NCBI GenBank assembly: GCA_958295845.1
Contig: OY282376.1
Span: forward strand, 1,935,022 to 1,999,021
Direction: 5' to 3'
Source of the DNA: Caldilineaceae bacterium
GTDB lineage: Bacteria > Chloroflexota > Anaerolineae > Caldilineales > Caldilineaceae
DNA: 64,000 bases
A model generated the notes under the pieces. It worked only from the letters and a program-made list of their open reading frames with translations, was not told where the DNA came from and did no database searches. Position numbers and translations under genes: made by a program. Positions 9,199 through 18,252 of the stretch are shown here, in pieces; within the stretch, counting starts at the first letter, position 1, and each line of letters begins with the position of its first letter.

Positions 9199-10194
9199 AT
9201 GAATGAAAACGGTCACAGGCGAACTGCAGGCAAATCAGACGAGCATTCTGCACAACCGCCCTTTTTCTCAGTACTCATCCCCAATTTCAACGGCCTCCGC
9301 CATCTCCCCGACCTGTTCGCCGGTCTGAATTCGCAGTCTTTTGTCGACTCTGAAATAGTCTTCGCCGACGACGCCAGCAGCGACGAATCAGTGAAATGGA
9401 TACGGGAGAACGCCCGCCACGCGCGCATTCTCGCCAGCCGTGAAAACCAAGGATTCGTTGCCTCCGTCAACTCGGCCGCCCGTGCCGCAAGAGGCCGGTT
9501 CATCGTGCTTCTCAACAACGACACGCAGCCGGCGCAGGAGTTTCTGGCCGAGCTGGCCAAAACCATCTGCTCCCATCCCCGCGCTGGAATCGTAGCCGCC
9601 AAGCTCCTGCTCTTCGAGGAGCGCGACCGCATTCATACAGCTGGGGACATGATGGGACGGGACGGGATCGCACGCAATCGTGGTGTTTGGACGATTGACA
9701 GCGGCCAATTTGACCAATCGGTGGAAGTGTTCGGCGGCTGTGGCGGCGCGATGGCCGTGCGCCGAGAGCTCTGGGAAGCACTGGACGGCTTCGACGAGGA
9801 ATTCTGGATGTATATCGAGGACGTGGACTTCTCGTTCCGCGCTCAGCTCCTTGGCTGGCACGCAGTATTTGCGCCAGACGCGCATGTATACCATAAACTG
9901 GGCGGCAGTGGCGGCGACGAGCTGAGCAGCTTCTACGTGGGGCGGAACACCATCTGGACTCTTGCCAAGAACATGCCGACCTCGCTCATGCTTGGCCATT
10001 CCTCCAAGATCGCATCTGCACAGCTATCAATTGCGCTTGACGCCCTGCGCAACTGTCGTGGCAGTGCCGCACGAGCCCGCCTCCGAGGCCAGATCGCGGG
10101 TCTCCTTGGCCTGCCGCGCATTCTCCGGAAGCGCGCCTTGGTTCAATCCCGCAAACGGCTCCATGATGTCGAGATCGACCGCCTGCTGACTTGA
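9199..10194 (+). CDS. Family 2 glycosyltransferase, rhamnosyltransferase-like
   Basis: A GT-A fold transferase of 331 residues that acts at the cytoplasmic membrane face on a lipid-linked or surface glycan. FFSVLIPNFNGLRHL opens the nucleotide-sugar domain. FADDASSDES and LLNNDTQPA give the sugar-nucleotide and metal sites, and GFDEEFWMYIEDVDFSFRAQ is the acceptor and catalytic ED motif. No membrane helices are clear; a basic C-terminal tail (about 280-331) may contact the membrane. I chose ATG 9199 because GGGAAA precedes it and the residues before it overlap rfbD. The pairing with rfbD suggests dTDP-rhamnose as donor; that is inference. It ends 10 bases before the convergent acetyltransferase gene. 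Confidence 0.82.
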   Translation: MNENGHRRTAGKSDEHSAQPPFFSVLIPNFNGLRHLPDLFAGLNSQSFVDSEIVFADDASSDESVKWIRENARHARILASRENQGFVASVNSAARAARGRFIVLLNNDTQPAQEFLAELAKTICSHPRAGIVAAKLLLFEERDRIHTAGDMMGRDGIARNRGVWTIDSGQFDQSVEVFGGCGGAMAVRRELWEALDGFDEEFWMYIEDVDFSFRAQLLGWHAVFAPDAHVYHKLGGSGGDELSSFYVGRNTIWTLAKNMPTSLMLGHSSKIASAQLSIALDALRNCRGSAARARLRGQIAGLLGLPRILRKRALVQSRKRLHDVEIDRLLT

Positions 10195-10204
10195 GCGTTC
10201 ACAC

Positions 10205-11530
10205 TCATCTGTGAAGACTCCCTCCGCTCGCAGTACTGGTGTACAACGAAGGCAAATCCTCGTCCCGCTCCATGGGCGCAAAAAGTCGGTCCAGCAATCG
10301 GTCATTCACCCGCTCGCCAACGATGTAACGCTTCGAACCCGCGACCCCCGTTCCGGAAATACAATACCGGCCCGGCTGTGAGCCGAGGTAATGGTCCAGT
10401 AACCGGTTTGTAATGTCGCGCCAGCGCTGCGCGGCCGGCATGTCATGCCGCTGTAGTGCCACCCAGTCGGAAGGGATCTCGATAGCGATTCGGTCGCTCG
10501 CGGCGCAGAACACAGGCGATCTGTCGCCCTGATTGACAACCGTCAACTCTGGATCTGTTTCAACCTCGGAAGGCCCGAGTTGCCCGTTGCCTTGCAGCGC
10601 CTTCTGCACTCGCCTTGAACGTACCGCCCACACCAAGTTCAGTCTCGACGCGACGACTCGGTTCAGTTCGTTTTGAAACGAATACAGACTCGGCCGAAAT
10701 TCGCACGCCACAGCCCCCAGTCGGGTGAAATTAAGCAATGCATTGGCAAAGAGAAGTGGGTCCGTGGTCCAGTTAATCAAATCGATGCCCATCTCGACAG
10801 CCTGGCGGGCTTGCAGCCGTTTCAACAACTGGCCGATTCGGCGCCTTCGTCTGCCCGGGGCCACCGCCAGCAACTGAGATTCCAACTGCATGTCCTGGAG
10901 ATAGTGGTGCAGCCCCCGTCCGGCGGGACCCGCAGGAAACCGGTAGAACCCCAACAGAAATCCGGCCAGAGTGCCGTCTACGCGGGCCACCAACGAGCAA
11001 CCCATGCCCCCCTCGTCGCTATGCAAATCGCTGGGGTAGAGTCCGTCCGGCGCGCTGTGCCAGATCGACTGCTGCATCGAACGAACCTCTGCCGCCTCTG
11101 CAGCATCGGGCCGCCCGCAGTCTACGCCGTCGAGATCAATATGCGTCGATGTGAAAGTGTGGTCCGCTTCAGGACGGTAGAAATAGGTCTTATGTCGCGG
11201 CGGTAGAACCTCCTCGACTGCACCTGAAATCAAGTCTGCGCCGGGCGCATTTGACCCGGCAACTTGCTCGTAGCGCAGTGTAAAAGTGGCTCCCGTCACG
11301 CCAATTTCCCTGGGGAGCAGGAACGCGTACCCGAAAGGGTAGCCCCCCTCGCCCTCACTGCGACAAAAGAGAGCGATGCAGGCTCCCCCTATCTTCGGCA
11401 GAACAGACTCCAAAAAGTGATGCGGAAGCAGCGATGGCCTTTCTCCCAACTGCCTCCTGATCGCCCGCAGCTGGACCGGCCAGTCGGCGGACGATGGATC
11501 AATGCGCTTGGCACTGATGGCGCGACTCAT
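10205..11530 (-). CDS. GNAT superfamily protein with long C-terminal extension
   Basis: About 441 residues. The central part carries a GNAT-like core: GCSLVARVDGTLAGFLLGF, then QLLAVAPGRRRRRIGQLLKRLQ, which matches the acetyl-CoA pyrophosphate loop (R/Q-x-x-G-x-G/A). DLINWTTDPLLFANALLNF resembles the predicted acetyltransferase group COG3375. The first 150 and last 130 residues do not remind me of a named domain. The start ATG at 11530 overlaps the stop of the upstream gene by ATGA, which implies translational coupling to the second acetyltransferase. The substrate is unknown. Confidence 0.68.
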   Translation of the reverse strand: MSRAISAKRIDPSSADWPVQLRAIRRQLGERPSLLPHHFLESVLPKIGGACIALFCRSEGEGGYPFGYAFLLPREIGVTGATFTLRYEQVAGSNAPGADLISGAVEEVLPPRHKTYFYRPEADHTFTSTHIDLDGVDCGRPDAAEAAEVRSMQQSIWHSAPDGLYPSDLHSDEGGMGCSLVARVDGTLAGFLLGFYRFPAGPAGRGLHHYLQDMQLESQLLAVAPGRRRRRIGQLLKRLQARQAVEMGIDLINWTTDPLLFANALLNFTRLGAVACEFRPSLYSFQNELNRVVASRLNLVWAVRSRRVQKALQGNGQLGPSEVETDPELTVVNQGDRSPVFCAASDRIAIEIPSDWVALQRHDMPAAQRWRDITNRLLDHYLGSQPGRYCISGTGVAGSKRYIVGERVNDRLLDRLFAPMERDEDLPSLYTSTASGGSLHR

Positions 11531-12084
11531 CCGTCTGCCTCTCCATAACGCTGCTGCCACTCCTCAACCGTCATTCCGTAGTAGAGTTCGTCCAGGTATC
11601 GCCCACCTGTGAAGATCGCCCGTCGCACAGCGCCCTCGCGCACAAATCCCAGCCTCTCATGCAACGCTCGCGAGCTCCCGTTCTCACTGTGCATCTGAAC
11701 TGTCACCTTCTGGTAGCGCATCTCCTGAAAATAGTAGCGAAGAACGAGCAGTACAGCAGCCGCAGCATAGCCTTTGCGACGGTGGGAGGACTCAACGCCT
11801 AGTCCGTACTTGAAAACACCGTTTCGGGGATGGCAGTTGTGCGTGTGAATGAACCCAACCGGCGTTCCACCAGGATTTTCGATGACCAATCTGAAGGCGT
11901 CGTTTTCCATCTTCCTCTTCGTCTCTTCCGCAGCCCACGCTCGCACCTGCGCCAGTGAGACGGGCGGCCAAACAAATTCAAGATTGCGTGCCATCTCGCT
12001 GTCCTGGTTCCATCGCCAGAAAACGTCTCCGTCCTCCGGCTCTATCCCCCGCAGCCGGATCAGCTCGGTCTGCCAATAATTCAT
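11527..12084 (-). CDS. GNAT N-acetyltransferase, RimJ/RimL-like
   Basis: A 185-residue single-domain acetyltransferase. LIRLRGIEPEDGDVFWRW is the usual strand-1 entry, PVGFIHTHN lies in strand 4, and ESSHRRKGYAAAAVLLVLRYYF is the acetyl-CoA loop and helix 3. NGSSRALHERLGFVREG is the C-terminal block shared by RimJ/RimL-type enzymes, which acetylate ribosomal protein N-termini or small amines. It overlaps the following gene by four bases (ATGA) and forms a two-gene unit with it. The 295 bases upstream to 12379 hold no gene; a GGGGTCAGGCACC block at about 12314 resembles short repeats seen elsewhere but is single here. Confidence 0.8.
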   Translation of the reverse strand: MNYWQTELIRLRGIEPEDGDVFWRWNQDSEMARNLEFVWPPVSLAQVRAWAAEETKRKMENDAFRLVIENPGGTPVGFIHTHNCHPRNGVFKYGLGVESSHRRKGYAAAAVLLVLRYYFQEMRYQKVTVQMHSENGSSRALHERLGFVREGAVRRAIFTGGRYLDELYYGMTVEEWQQRYGEADG

Positions 12085-12379
12085 TCAGTAGCTCCGAAAG
12101 AACATCGTACCGCCTCAGGGTCCGCGTCGGAACCCCACATTCTGAATCGCTCCAAAAGAGATTTCACATTACTCTTGGACCCGGCGCCCGCCGAACCCCG
12201 CCGGCTGCACGGATTACAACACGCAAGGTTATCAAGCGCAAGGTAGGTCTGGTCTGTGCAGGTGCCCTCGCTTGAACTAAATTGGTTGTAGGAGATTGCG
12301 TGACTATTGAGTGGGGTCAGGCACCGTCTGAAAAAGAAGCATTGCTCCGCAACTTGGCAGCAAGGCCTTACTGCCCGAA

Positions 12380-12760
12380 TTAGGTGACTGGAGGTGGGGT
12401 TTCTCTTGCCTCCTGCGGGGGGGCGGGGTCTACCGTCCGGGACTGGCGCCTTGCCTGGCCCATCTCACCCATCGAACCCTTCAACTCCGACCTGATCACC
12501 TGTACCGAGCGCACGATTCCGGCCAACCTGCTGCTCGTACTTATGAGAGGCGAAATGATACTCGAGCTCACAAACTCAGCCGAACCCTTGACCGTGCCGA
12601 CCGTTTCCTGGCTGTCCTTGATTACCGGTTTCATCTCGGCACCGATCATCTTCACCAGACGCCAGACCTGCCAGATGAGAACGACCAGCAGCCCGTTCAT
12701 AATGAGGATTTCCAATGCGACCAAAATGATTGCGATATCTCGAACTGTGGCGCTGACCAC
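12380..12760 (-). CDS. Small single-span membrane protein, DUF948-like
   Basis: 126 residues. One hydrophobic helix spans about residues 7-35 (IAIILVALEILIMNGLLVVLIW core). A hydrophilic, probably helical cytoplasmic segment follows, with MKPVIKDSQETVGTVKGSAEF, and a proline-rich end (PAPPQEARETPPP). This resembles small DUF948-type proteins found near envelope or stress genes, but I recognise no function. It starts at GTG 12760, six bases after AAGGAG. It is the third gene of a run mnmA, small membrane protein, this gene, with short gaps, so it is probably in the mnmA operon. Confidence 0.6.
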   Translation of the reverse strand: MVSATVRDIAIILVALEILIMNGLLVVLIWQVWRLVKMIGAEMKPVIKDSQETVGTVKGSAEFVSSSIISPLISTSSRLAGIVRSVQVIRSELKGSMGEMGQARRQSRTVDPAPPQEARETPPPVT

Positions 12761-12840
12761 GACGCTCTCCTTTTGCAGTCGGTCAAGTTGACAACGTTCA
12801 GTTCAGCCAGAAACACTCCCGGCCGCGCTAAGACGCAGGT

Positions 12841-13128
12841 TTACGACTGGTGATTGACGACCCTGACGAGAATCAAGCAAATAACGGACGCTAGCGTCGC
12901 CTCCAGCAGGCTGAGTTGCCCAACTTGCCAGGTCTCCCATTGCAATGTCTGGCTCACCCAGTGCCCCAGCCCAAATCCCACCCCAGCCGCAATGAAATAC
13001 TGCGGCAGTTCCCGCAGCGAACGGCCAGTCCATAGGTGAAAGACGCTAGCGTAACCCGTGATCAGCAATAGTGCCAGTAGGACCGGCGGACTGAGAATTA
13101 GCGACGTGAATTGAGTACCTGTAACCAG
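12841..13128 (-). CDS. Small three-helix membrane protein, probable CTG start
   Basis: The frame directly follows the mnmA stop codon and contains no ATG or GTG before the first helix. An AGGAGG at 13136-13141 lies seven bases before a CTG at 13126-13128, which gives a 95-residue protein. It has hydrophobic segments at about residues 9-31, 42-60 and 72-90. A TTG at 13068 would remove most of helix 1 and has no ribosome binding site. I infer initiation at CTG, coupled to mnmA termination 18 bases upstream. Function unknown; it shares the run with the next small membrane protein (start 12760). Confidence 0.55.
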   Translation of the reverse strand: MVTGTQFTSLILSPPVLLALLLITGYASVFHLWTGRSLRELPQYFIAAGVGFGLGHWVSQTLQWETWQVGQLSLLEATLASVICLILVRVVNHQS

Positions 13129-13146
13129 TCGTGCCCCTCCTCGTTC

Positions 13147-14337
13147 TCAGCTAAAGGAGACACGATTGGCCGAGGAGTGCACTGCTGCCGCCGAATTATC
13201 GCTTGGGTCCACTCTGTCAATCAGCCCGCCGCCTAAGCAGACGGAGCCATCGTAGAAGACTGCTCCCTGGCCTGGGCTGATGCCGCGGGCTGGCTCCTCG
13301 AACACGACCCTTACGCTGCCCCCCTGCTGCGGGTAAACTATACAGTCCAGCGGTTGTCCGGTATAGCGAATCTGGCATAGGACCCTGCTGCCGGCGCAGA
13401 CCGCTTCCCCCGACGTCCAATTCACATCAATAGCCGTCAGTTCGGTTCTGCCTAGCGCTTCCGCTGGCCCAACGACCAGTTGATTCCTGCTATGCTCCAA
13501 CGCAACAACGTACATTGGTCTGGCCGACCCGCTGAGACCCAGTCCCCGCCGCTGCCCAACAGTATAGTTCGGCAACCCATCGTGCTCGCCCACCACGTTG
13601 CCCTCGATATCCACGATTTCGCCCGCCTTCATCGCATCAGCAGCCCAGTCCGCGAGAAAACGGCGGTAGTCGTCATCAACCACAAAACAAAGATCCATCG
13701 AATCGTGTTTGCTGTGGATGGGCAGCCCGTCTGCAGCCGCCATCCTGCGCACCTCTTCCTTGGCGAAACCGCCGATTGGGAAAAGCACGTTGCGCAGCTC
13801 GGCCTGACCCAGCACACTGAGAACGTAGGACTGATCTTTATGCTGGTCAACGCCGCGCAGCAAATTGACGCTGCCGTCCGGTTGCCGCGCCAAGCGGGCG
13901 TAGTGGCCCGTTGCCAGGTAATCTGCGCCCAACCGCCGGGCGTAGTTGAGCAGATAATCGAAGCGTATGTGCCGGTTGCAGGCCAGACAGGGATTTGGCG
14001 TCAGCCCATCGCTGTAACCCTGGATAAAGAGGTCCACAACCTTCTCTTTGAAGGGCTGCTCCACATTGATCAAATAGAACGGCATTCCCAGTTTGTTGGC
14101 CACGCGACGGGCGTCCTCCACGCTTTCCTCGTCGCAGCACTTATTTCCCGACCCTTCGCCGCTCGCCACCTCCGCCCACAGTCGCATCATCACCCCAACG
14201 CAATTGTAGCCCTGCTCAGTTAGCAGAGCTGCCGCGACCGAACTGTCGACGCCGCCGCTCATGGCTACCACAACCGTCGTCTCAGATGGGGCCATATCGT
14301 TCTTATTCCTGATCGTCCCGTCCTTCATGCTGCGCAT
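13147..14337 (-). CDS. mnmA: tRNA-specific 2-thiouridylase MnmA
   Basis: MnmA makes the 2-thio group of s2U34 in tRNA-Lys, -Glu and -Gln, using ATP and sulfur relayed from a cysteine desulfurase. The P-loop SGGVDSS lies near the N-terminus and the nucleophilic cysteine in NPCLACN. GHYAR and QSYVL follow, with the second cysteine in SMDLCFV and the [11 protein letters not shown] block. The 396-residue length is normal with a slightly long N-terminus. ATG 14337 and ATG 14295 (11 bases after AGGA) are both possible starts; 14295 gives the more typical length. The desulfurase that could supply sulfur is encoded at 24549-25742. Two small membrane genes follow immediately. Confidence 0.93.
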   Translation of the reverse strand: MRSMKDGTIRNKNDMAPSETTVVVAMSGGVDSSVAAALLTEQGYNCVGVMMRLWAEVASGEGSGNKCCDEESVEDARRVANKLGMPFYLINVEQPFKEKVVDLFIQGYSDGLTPNPCLACNRHIRFDYLLNYARRLGADYLATGHYARLARQPDGSVNLLRGVDQHKDQSYVLSVLGQAELRNVLFPIGGFAKEEVRRMAAADGLPIHSKHDSMDLCFVVDDDYRRFLADWAADAMKAGEIVDIEGNVVGEHDGLPNYTVGQRRGLGLSGSARPMYVVALEHSRNQLVVGPAEALGRTELTAIDVNWTSGEAVCAGSRVLCQIRYTGQPLDCIVYPQQGGSVRVVFEEPARGISPGQGAVFYDGSVCLGGGLIDRVDPSDNSAAAVHSSANRVSFS

Positions 14338-14448
14338 TTTAACACAGTCGCTGATTTTCCGTCATGGGAACAGCAGTCTGCGTCTGTCCGCCCTTCCCCC
14401 AACTCACCAACGATCAATCTTCGAGTAAATTCACCCACTTGATGTCGA

Positions 14449-14457
14449 TGGTATAAT
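14449..14457 (+). promoter_or_regulatory. Extended -10 promoter element for the FmdE-like gene
   Basis: TG-G-TATAAT is a perfect consensus -10 with the extended TGn motif. The -35 region (about 14429-14434, ATTCAC) is weak, as is usual for extended -10 promoters. The leader would be about 85 bases. Confidence 0.5.
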
Positions 14458-14547
14458 GGGGCAGAACTGCCGCCGATGAACCCCTTCAACACACGAATGG
14501 GCATTAGAAGGGCCGGCGGACGGTTCCCCACCACAGGAGGTGCGCCG

Positions 14548-15165
14548 ATGGTGATGCCGTACGACTCACCAACACAGACTGTCCAGCAGAAGCTTCAAGA
14601 GGCGCTTGATTTGGCCTCCGCTCGTCACAAGCATCTCTGCCCCCGCCAGGTCTTGGGCGCCCGCTGCGCAATCGCCGCCGCAACAATATTGGAGCTCGAA
14701 GTGCCCCGCGCCGACAAGCGCTTGCTCGTGATCGTGGAGACCGACGGCTGCTTCGTAGACGGCGTAGAGGCCGTCACAGGCGTTTCCGTAGGCGGCCGCA
14801 CGCTGCGGGTCGAGGACTACGGCAAAATCGCCGCCACCTTCGTCGACGTCAAATCCGAACGCGCCCTGCGTGTCGCCCCCCAAATCGACGTCCGCGCCCG
14901 CGCCCGCCAATACGCCCCCGAGCAGACGCGACGCTACTTCGCCATGCTCCACGGCTACCAGCGCATGCCCGACGAAGAGCTCCTCTCATTCGAATGGGTG
15001 AAACTGTCCAATCCGGTCGCCGCCATCGTCAGCCGCGCCAGTGCTCGAGCCAAATGCGAAAAGTGTGGCGAAGAAATTATCAACGAACGCGAGGTCGAGG
15101 CGGAGGGACGCGTCTTGTGCCGCACCTGTACCGGAACGGGATACTTCGAGACGAGACCTGCATAG
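14548..15165 (+). CDS. FmdE-like protein with C-terminal zinc finger
   Basis: 205 residues from ATG 14548, placed seven bases after a perfect AGGAGG; an upstream ATG at 14476 lacks a site. The N-terminal two thirds match the FmdE fold: HKHLCPRQVLGARCA and VETDGCFVDGVEAVTG supply conserved His and Cys residues. After about residue 175 follows a treble-clef finger, CEKCGEEI and CRTCTGTGYF, of DksA/TraR type. FmdE was named for a formylmethanofuran dehydrogenase subunit, but no methanofuran or molybdenum genes are nearby. FmdE-finger fusions are commonly linked to molybdenum cofactor or metal handling, so a metal-binding role is a reasonable guess. It is probably monocistronic. Confidence 0.8.
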   Translation: MVMPYDSPTQTVQQKLQEALDLASARHKHLCPRQVLGARCAIAAATILELEVPRADKRLLVIVETDGCFVDGVEAVTGVSVGGRTLRVEDYGKIAATFVDVKSERALRVAPQIDVRARARQYAPEQTRRYFAMLHGYQRMPDEELLSFEWVKLSNPVAAIVSRASARAKCEKCGEEIINEREVEAEGRVLCRTCTGTGYFETRPA

Positions 15166-15304
15166 CCCGGAATTCAGTTTCGACTGTTCTTCGGTCGCTG
15201 TAGTTTGCACAGAACGTTTGCAAAATACATTTGTGCTAAAATTGGCGCATAGCATGAAAAATACCGATTTCTCGTGTCCCAAGCTTCTATTAGGGAGGCA
15301 GGAT

Positions 15305-15865
15305 GTGATTAACGTAGAAACCAAGCTAACATATGCTGACTACCTGAAAACCTCGGACGAACTGCGCTACGAACTTTTGAACGGAGAGTTGGTCATGGCC
15401 CCCGCACCACTCCTGTATCATCAGTTCATCTTGCGGAAATTGCTCAACGCGATGTCCGCCTACGTAGATGAACATAAACTGGGAGAACTCTTCTGTTCAC
15501 CCGCCGATGTTGTCCTATCTGACACAGATGTTGTTCAACCGGACATTCTTTACGTTTCCAGGCAGCGAAGCCATATCCTCAAACCTGAGAGCGTCCAGGG
15601 AGCTCCCGACTTGGTCGTGGAAATCCTGTCCCCTTCCACCGCGGAACTCGATCGGACTACGAAACTTGAACTGTATGCCCGAAACGGCGTGACTGAGTAC
15701 TGGATCGTGGATCCCGAAGCAAAGACTATTATGGTACTGGTGCGGGGAGAGAGCCGATTTGAGGTATGTGGAATCTACGGTGAAGGCCACACATTTCAAT
15801 CACCGACACTGTCGGGATTCAGTATCGCCATGGAGGACGTTTTCGAGGCTTACCTGAAGACATGA
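15305..15865 (+). CDS. Uma2 family putative endonuclease
   Basis: A 186-residue protein of the Uma2 (DUF820) family, which has a PD-(D/E)XK nuclease-like fold and expands in Chloroflexi and Cyanobacteria. Key blocks are LTYADYLKTSDELRYELLNG, QPDILYVS, the core acid and strand in [13 protein letters not shown], and the following TTKLELYARNGVTEYWIVD. The proposed active site uses the D of QPDI and the E-x-L of VVEIL. GTG 15305 is preferred because GGGAGG lies six bases upstream and the remaining N-terminus has normal length; ATG 15254 is in frame but lacks a site. Biological substrate unknown. A second, diverged member is at 48268-48750. Confidence 0.85.
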   Translation: MINVETKLTYADYLKTSDELRYELLNGELVMAPAPLLYHQFILRKLLNAMSAYVDEHKLGELFCSPADVVLSDTDVVQPDILYVSRQRSHILKPESVQGAPDLVVEILSPSTAELDRTTKLELYARNGVTEYWIVDPEAKTIMVLVRGESRFEVCGIYGEGHTFQSPTLSGFSIAMEDVFEAYLKT

Positions 15866-15915
15866 TTTCCTCCTCCCCTGATACATGTAATAGCTTTCCC
15901 TCATCGAAATAGCAA

Positions 15916-15944
15916 GGCGCCGGAGGCAAATCACCCCCGGCGCC
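15916..15944 (-). terminator. GC-rich hairpin downstream of groL
   Basis: GGCGCCGG (15916-15923) pairs with CCGGCGCC (15937-15944), a perfect 8-bp stem with a 13-base loop. It lies 36 bases after the groL stop. On the minus strand it is followed by TTGCTATTTCG, a poor U-tract. It sits between convergent groL and the Uma2 gene and may serve both. Confidence 0.5.
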
Positions 15945-15979
15945 CTTCCAACTCTATTCAATTCACAAACCAACCACGC

Positions 15980-17632
<1,653 letters not shown>

Positions 17633-17698
17633 CTATCTCCTCCAGTTTGACCCGCGCTCCAGTGGCGGGCGAATTGAGCCTGTCCAGTGAAGGGCAGA

Positions 17699-17989
17699 TT
17701 AGTTTTCAACGAGCGCCAATACGTCCGCTTCCTTGAGAATCAGGACCTCGGTCGCATCTAGCTTAATGTTCGTGCCCGAATACTTCGCGTAAAGTACGAT
17801 ATCACCGACGGAGACATCCATGGCGATGCGCTTCCCGTCTTCGTCCCGTGCGCCGGGACCCGCTGCGACTACCTCGCCCTGCTGCGGCTTCTCTTTGGCA
17901 GTTTCCGGCAGATAGATACCCGTGGAAGTCTGTTCCTCTCCCTCCAGGGGCTGGACTACCAGCCGATCACCGAGCGGCTTAAGATTCAT
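17699..17989 (-). CDS. groS: Co-chaperonin GroES (10 kDa)
   Basis: GroES forms the heptameric lid of GroEL. The 96-residue protein starts [14 protein letters not shown], has the mobile loop [23 protein letters not shown] and the end [11 protein letters not shown] 17989 lies eight bases after AGGAGG; the in-frame extension upstream has no family similarity. It is the first gene of the groS-groL operon, with a CIRCE element and a promoter about 170-230 bases upstream. Confidence 0.97.
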   Translation of the reverse strand: MNLKPLGDRLVVQPLEGEEQTSTGIYLPETAKEKPQQGEVVAAGPGARDEDGKRIAMDVSVGDIVLYAKYSGTNIKLDATEVLILKEADVLALVEN

Positions 17990-18154
17990 TCGAACTTCCT
18001 CCTTGCCTTTCGACCTTTTTTGATGAATTACCAGTGAACTTAATTTGCCCGCCGTTGTGTAACGGGAATACGCTCCGATGGCACTCAACTGTCTGGCTGC
18101 ACAACCCGCCAGAGACAACTCTGACAAGGCCTGTACTGCCTCTCATTTTCCGTA

Positions 18155-18181
18155 TTAGCACTCAAAAGGCTTGAGTGCTAA
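18155..18181 (-). promoter_or_regulatory. CIRCE operator (HrcA site) of groSL
   Basis: A perfect inverted repeat, TTAGCACTC-N9-GAGTGCTAA, matches the CIRCE consensus completely. It begins ten bases downstream of the groS -10 box on the minus strand, at or just after the transcription start, the usual HrcA repression position. hrcA itself is not in the window. Confidence 0.96.
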
Positions 18182-18191
18182 ACCATCAGAA

Positions 18192-18220
18192 AGTGTAGCA
18201 CAATTCCTGTCGCCTGACAA
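18192..18220 (-). promoter_or_regulatory. groSL vegetative promoter
   Basis: Reading the minus strand, TTGTCA (18215-18220) and TACACT (18192-18197) are 17 bases apart and lie immediately upstream of CIRCE. HrcA binding would block this promoter until heat stress. Confidence 0.8.
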
Positions 18221-18252
18221 GATTCTGATCTATCAAAAACGTAAGCGTTTTG

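Noticed and set aside
12300..12340. GGGGTCAGGCACC block as an insertion-sequence end
   Set aside because: Only one copy, no inverted partner and no transposase nearby.
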